Of a DNA stretch of 64,000 bases, positions 60,949-64,000 are shown piece after piece (position 1 is the first letter of the stretch; the number at the start of each line of letters is the position of its first letter). The position numbers were made by a program, and so were the translations under genes. This DNA is from Parabacteroides goldsteinii DSM 19448 = WAL 12034 (GTDB lineage: Bacteria > Bacteroidota > Bacteroidia > Bacteroidales > Tannerellaceae), in the NCBI RefSeq assembly GCF_000969835.1, contig NZ_KQ033914.1, forward strand, positions 257,909 through 321,908. Reading direction: 5' to 3'. The notes beneath the pieces were generated by a model. That model was not told where the DNA came from, did not search any database, and saw only the letters and a list, made by a program, of their open reading frames with translations.

Positions 60949-61153
60949 GTGCGTGGATTGAAACGTGTCTGAATTGAAATTGCAACAATAACACTACCGT
61001 CGCATCCTTTACGGGTGCGACGGTTATGTCCGTGTATCAACTCCCGATCAATGTTTGTTTCAATCCACGTATCTCTGTAAGATACGACCTACGCTTGCTC
61101 ATAATTATCTAAGTTTAGTTCGTTTCAATCCACGCACCCGTAAAGGATGCGAC
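60949..61153. CRISPR. Degenerate CRISPR array, type I-C-like repeat, mixed orientation
   Basis: The repeat is 32 nt and ends GGATTGAAAC. Forward parts: GTGCGTGGATTGAAAC (60949-60964, 3' half) and a repeat starting GTCGCATCC at 60999 that is correct for 21 nt, then decayed. Between them is a 34-nt spacer. Reverse parts: a variant repeat at 61057-61088 and a perfect one at 61122-61153 (GTTTCAATCC...GGATGCGAC), with a 33-nt spacer (61089-61121). The forward and reverse parts converge on each other, so the array has been inverted or rearranged. A functional leader is not visible. Confidence 0.82.
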
Positions 61154-61373
61154 TCCATGTTTATGGAAAGCTTTATTGATAACATTTTCAGCATATAATT
61201 TTGCGAATAATAAAGTGTACAAATAATAGGTATTTGTATAGTTATTAATAATATTGTAAATATCAGAATAACAGGGAGTGCGAACATCCTGTGTTTTTAC
61301 AACCACTTTGGGTTCGCGTTTTATCTGTTATTGAAACATTGTTGCGTTATAATGTTATATATAAAGTAATCCG
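61154..61373. other. AT-rich intergenic stretch, nothing recognised
   Basis: No repeat, RNA gene or convincing coding frame is visible between the last CRISPR repeat and the MATE promoter. Confidence 0.5.
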
Positions 61374-61381
61374 TAACTTTG
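61374..61381 (+). promoter_or_regulatory. -7 box of the MATE transporter gene
   Basis: TAACTTTG matches TAnnTTTG, 40 bp before the ATG at 61422. Confidence 0.55.
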
Positions 61382-61421
61382 CTTACAAATTTAAGAATAA
61401 GCTTTTGGTATATACAATAAC

Positions 61422-62708
61422 ATGAACAAAAAAATTCTTCAATTAGCAATACCTTCTATTGTTTCAAATATAACCGTTCCGTTATTGGGACTGATTGATG
61501 TCGCTATTGTCGGTCATTTAGGATCGGCGGCTTATATCGGGGCGATCGCCGTAGGAGGGATGCTGTTCAATATTATTTACTGGCTGTTTGGTTTTCTGCG
61601 GATGGGGACGAGTGGTATGACTTCGCAGGCTTTTGGGCAGCGTGACCTGAAAGAGGTGACACGTGTTTTGTTACGGGCAGTGGGAGTGGGGCTGTTTATT
61701 GCTTTATGTCTGTTGCTGCTTCAATATCCGATCCGGAAAATAGCTTTTCTTTTGATAGATGCTACTCCGGAGGTGCGCGAACTGGCTACGGTTTATTTCA
61801 ATATTTGTGTATGGGGGGCACCTGCCGTATTGGGACTTTATGGCTTTGCTGGGTGGTTTATCGGCATGCAAAATTCACGTTTCCCGATGTTTATAGCGAT
61901 TACACAGAATGTGGTGAATATTGTTGCCAGCCTTTCTTTCGTGTATTTGCTGGATATGAAGATAGAAGGAGTGGCGTTGGGAACGTTGATTGCTCAGTAT
62001 GCCGGACTTTTTATGGCTTCGTTGCTTTGGCTTCGTTATTACGGGCGGTTGAAAATTGCTTTTCGTTGGCGGGAGATAATCGGCAAGACAGCTATGAAGC
62101 GTTTCTTTCAGGTGAATAGCGATATCTTTTTCCGTACATTATGTTTGGTGGCCGTCACTACCTTTTTTACATCGACAGGTGCACGGCAGGGAGATGTCGT
62201 ATTGGCTGTTAATACGTTGTTGATGCAGCTGTTTACACTATTTTCCTATATAATGGACGGCTTTGCCTATGCCGGCGAAGCGATGACCGGACGTTATATC
62301 GGCGCACGAAACAATACTGGATTACAAAGGATGATTCGTCTGCTATTCCGTTGGGGATGGGGATTGTCGTTGTCTTTTACGATTCTATATATGATAGGTG
62401 GACAAGATTTTCTGGGATTGTTGACGAATGATACAACAGTCATTAATGCTGCCGGAAGTTATTGTTATTGGGTTTTGGCTATTCCTTTGGCCGGCTTTGC
62501 CGCTTTCCTTTGGGACGGTATCCTGATTGGTGCAACAGCTACCCGGTTGATGCTTTATTCGATGCTGGTGGCTTCGGGAATGTTCTTCCTGATCTATTAT
62601 ATCTTTTATGCCTTAATGGGAAACCATGCCTTATGGATGGCATTCCTGATCTATTTATCATTAAGAGGGATTATGCAATGGATATTATGGCATTCTTCTC
62701 ATCGGTAA
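61422..62708 (+). CDS. MATE family efflux transporter (DinF-like)
   Basis: 428 residues and twelve hydrophobic segments. The MATE pattern is visible as LAIPSIVSNITVPLLGLIDVAIVGHLGSAAYIGAIAVGG and again in the second half, where FSYIMDGFAYAGEAMTGRYIG occupies the equivalent position. The DinF branch matches the GEAMTGRYIG stretch. It exports cationic drugs or metabolites using a sodium or proton gradient. It is a single gene with a terminator at 62715. Confidence 0.9.
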   Translation: MNKKILQLAIPSIVSNITVPLLGLIDVAIVGHLGSAAYIGAIAVGGMLFNIIYWLFGFLRMGTSGMTSQAFGQRDLKEVTRVLLRAVGVGLFIALCLLLLQYPIRKIAFLLIDATPEVRELATVYFNICVWGAPAVLGLYGFAGWFIGMQNSRFPMFIAITQNVVNIVASLSFVYLLDMKIEGVALGTLIAQYAGLFMASLLWLRYYGRLKIAFRWREIIGKTAMKRFFQVNSDIFFRTLCLVAVTTFFTSTGARQGDVVLAVNTLLMQLFTLFSYIMDGFAYAGEAMTGRYIGARNNTGLQRMIRLLFRWGWGLSLSFTILYMIGGQDFLGLLTNDTTVINAAGSYCYWVLAIPLAGFAAFLWDGILIGATATRLMLYSMLVASGMFFLIYYIFYALMGNHALWMAFLIYLSLRGIMQWILWHSSHR

Positions 62709-62714
62709 TATCTG

Positions 62715-62757
62715 AAAAAAGCCGGATATCATCTTTATTCTGATATCCGGCTTTTTT
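62715..62757. terminator. Bidirectional terminator between the MATE and acyl-CoA dehydrogenase genes
   Basis: AAAAAAGCCGGATATCA (62715-62731) pairs with TGATATCCGGCTTTTTT (62741-62757). A and T runs on both sides allow use from either direction. Confidence 0.88.
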
Positions 62758-62774
62758 ATGGAGAGACAATATTA

Positions 62775-64000
62775 TTATTGTCTGTAGTTTACTAATTCGT
62801 CAGCGTTGAACTTTTCGATGAAGCTGTTGTGTTTTTCTACTTCAGCTTCTGCATAGTTCAAGTATACAATGGCTGATTTGTTGAATAATTCGGGTGCTTT
62901 GGTTGCATCCTGGATCAACAGGTGAGCCATGACGCAGTCGGCAGCCATTTCATAAAGGCGGCGGGCAACGAAGTCCAGTAATTCCTGATTTTGTGCTTCC
63001 TTCACTTTGTTCATGCATGCTTCGAGCCTGTTGGCCATTTCTACCAGTCGTGCTTTCAGCGGTTCCATTTCCGCAGAACATGGGATGGCTTCGAATTCGC
63101 GGATGGTTGCCAGATAAGAACCGTTTGTTACATAACGGATAGCGGCAACTGTCTGCAACTGGGTCGTACCTTCGTAGATTGAAGTGATACGGGCATCACG
63201 ATAAATACGCTGGCAAGCATATTCCAACATGAAACCTGATCCGCCGTGAATCTGGATACAGTCGTACGCATTCTGGTTGGCGTATTCAGAGTTCATACCT
63301 TTTGCCAACGGGGTGAATGAATCAGCCAGTTTTGCATATTTCTTCTGTTCCTGACGTTCTTCCGGAGTCAGTTTGCGTTCGTGTGAAATATCATCCAGCG
63401 CTTTGTAGATATCCACATAGCGTGAAGTCTGATACAACAGTGCACGACCGGCATCCAGCTTCGCTTTCATAATAGACAGCATATCGTAAACTGCCGGGAA
63501 GTCAATGATTGCTTTGCCGAACTGTTTACGTTCTTTGGCATAAGCCATTCCTTCATTGTAGGCAGCCTGGCTCAAACCGACAGACTGTGCTGCGATACCC
63601 AGGCGGGCACCGTTCATCAACGCCATAACATATTTGATCAAACCTAATTTGCGGTCGCCGCAAAGTTCGGCTTTTGCATTCTTGTAAACCAATTCGCAAG
63701 TAGGAGAGCCGTGGATACCTAACTTGTTTTCAATGCGGCGAACGTCTACACCACCCTGCTTCTTGTCGTAGATGAACATAGACAAACCACGTCCGTCTTT
63801 CGTTCCTTCTTCCGAACGGGCCAGTACCAGGTGAAGGTCTGCATCACCATTGGTGATAAATCGTTTTACACCATTCAGGCGCCAGCAGTTTTCTTTTTCG
63901 TCGAAGGTAGCTTTCAGCATGACGGATTGTAAATCAGAACCGGCATCCGGCTCGGTCAGGTCCATAGACATGGTTTCTCCGGCGCAGATACGCGGGATGA
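62775..64000 (-). CDS. Acyl-CoA dehydrogenase, C-terminal part (partial)
   Basis: The frame is open to the window edge (the residues IPRICAGETMSMDL read through 63972-64000), so the N-terminus lies outside. Visible motifs are MSMDLTEPDAGSDLQ, then KRFITNGDADLHLVLARSEEG, IENKLGIHGSPTCELVY, the helical domain with GLSQAAYNEGMAYAKERKQFGK, and IHGGSGFMLEYACQRIYRDARITSIYEGTTQLQ, which ends with the active-site glutamate region YEGT. A C-terminal helical extension of ~120 residues follows, as in the long acyl-CoA dehydrogenases. The flavoenzyme oxidises acyl-CoA or, in anaerobes, reduces enoyl-CoA. Confidence 0.9.
   Translation of the reverse strand, partial: IPRICAGETMSMDLTEPDAGSDLQSVMLKATFDEKENCWRLNGVKRFITNGDADLHLVLARSEEGTKDGRGLSMFIYDKKQGGVDVRRIENKLGIHGSPTCELVYKNAKAELCGDRKLGLIKYVMALMNGARLGIAAQSVGLSQAAYNEGMAYAKERKQFGKAIIDFPAVYDMLSIMKAKLDAGRALLYQTSRYVDIYKALDDISHERKLTPEERQEQKKYAKLADSFTPLAKGMNSEYANQNAYDCIQIHGGSGFMLEYACQRIYRDARITSIYEGTTQLQTVAAIRYVTNGSYLATIREFEAIPCSAEMEPLKARLVEMANRLEACMNKVKEAQNQELLDFVARRLYEMAADCVMAHLLIQDATKAPELFNKSAIVYLNYAEAEVEKHNSFIEKFNADELVNYRQ

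Overview
The window reads as a chromosome segment of a gut Bacteroidales bacterium. The best guess for genus is Parabacteroides, by inference only. Support comes from a SusC/SusD pair with a sulfatase, repeated Bacteroidetes-type -7 boxes (TAnnTTTG) instead of E. coli -10/-35 promoters, weak or absent Shine-Dalgarno sequences, many secreted or lipoprotein genes, a VirE/BT4734-type gene and abundant half-size FtsX permeases. No rRNA, tRNA or insertion-sequence transposase was seen.

Layout. 1-8.4 kb: the end of an ECF-like sigma factor, a DinB-like protein, a small secreted protein, a YitT membrane protein, an aminotransferase, a LolE-like permease, a glycosyltransferase, a Bcr/CflA-type MFS pump and an AraC regulator. 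8.4-18 kb: a radical-SAM DNA repair/modification pair, then a leftward block (aroE, ubiE, purC, phoH), a RelE/ParE-type toxin-antitoxin pair, an M15-like lipoprotein, a thioredoxin, a sensor-only AraC-like protein and a DcuB-type transporter. 18-21.7 kb: a GH2 beta-galactosidase-like enzyme, a palindromic repeat and a PepSY-like lipoprotein.

21.7-35.5 kb is the most unusual region. It holds one HlyD-type adaptor, one LolD/MacB-type ATPase and eight half-size FtsX permeases in four A-B pairs (one A gene frameshifted), plus a 19-codon relic of another A gene. Two transcription units start at near-perfect sigma-54 promoters, each with the same palindromic upstream site at the same distance. An HU-like/DUF4469-type gene with a 23-bp tandem array interrupts the cluster.

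35.5-42.2 kb: PAP2 phosphatase, DUF4250 protein, diacylglycerol kinase, RmuC, Tpx, an AAA-ATPase/PD-(D/E)XK protein and an MFS transporter. 42.2-50.3 kb: a polysaccharide-utilization-like locus with a serine-type sulfatase, SusC, SusD and an AraC regulator; paired palindromes lie before susC. 51-55.7 kb: a second ABC exporter (ATPase plus full-length MacB-like permease) diverging from a two-component system, with two tandem palindromic operators between them. 55.7-61.2 kb: an HU-like protein behind a 22-bp tandem array, a VirE/BT4734-type primase-helicase flanked by 102-bp inverted repeats, and a lone type I cas3 followed by a broken CRISPR array whose repeats face both ways. 61.4-64 kb: a MATE efflux pump and the C-terminal part of an acyl-CoA dehydrogenase that runs off the window.

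Assignments rest on motif reading only; no database search was run.
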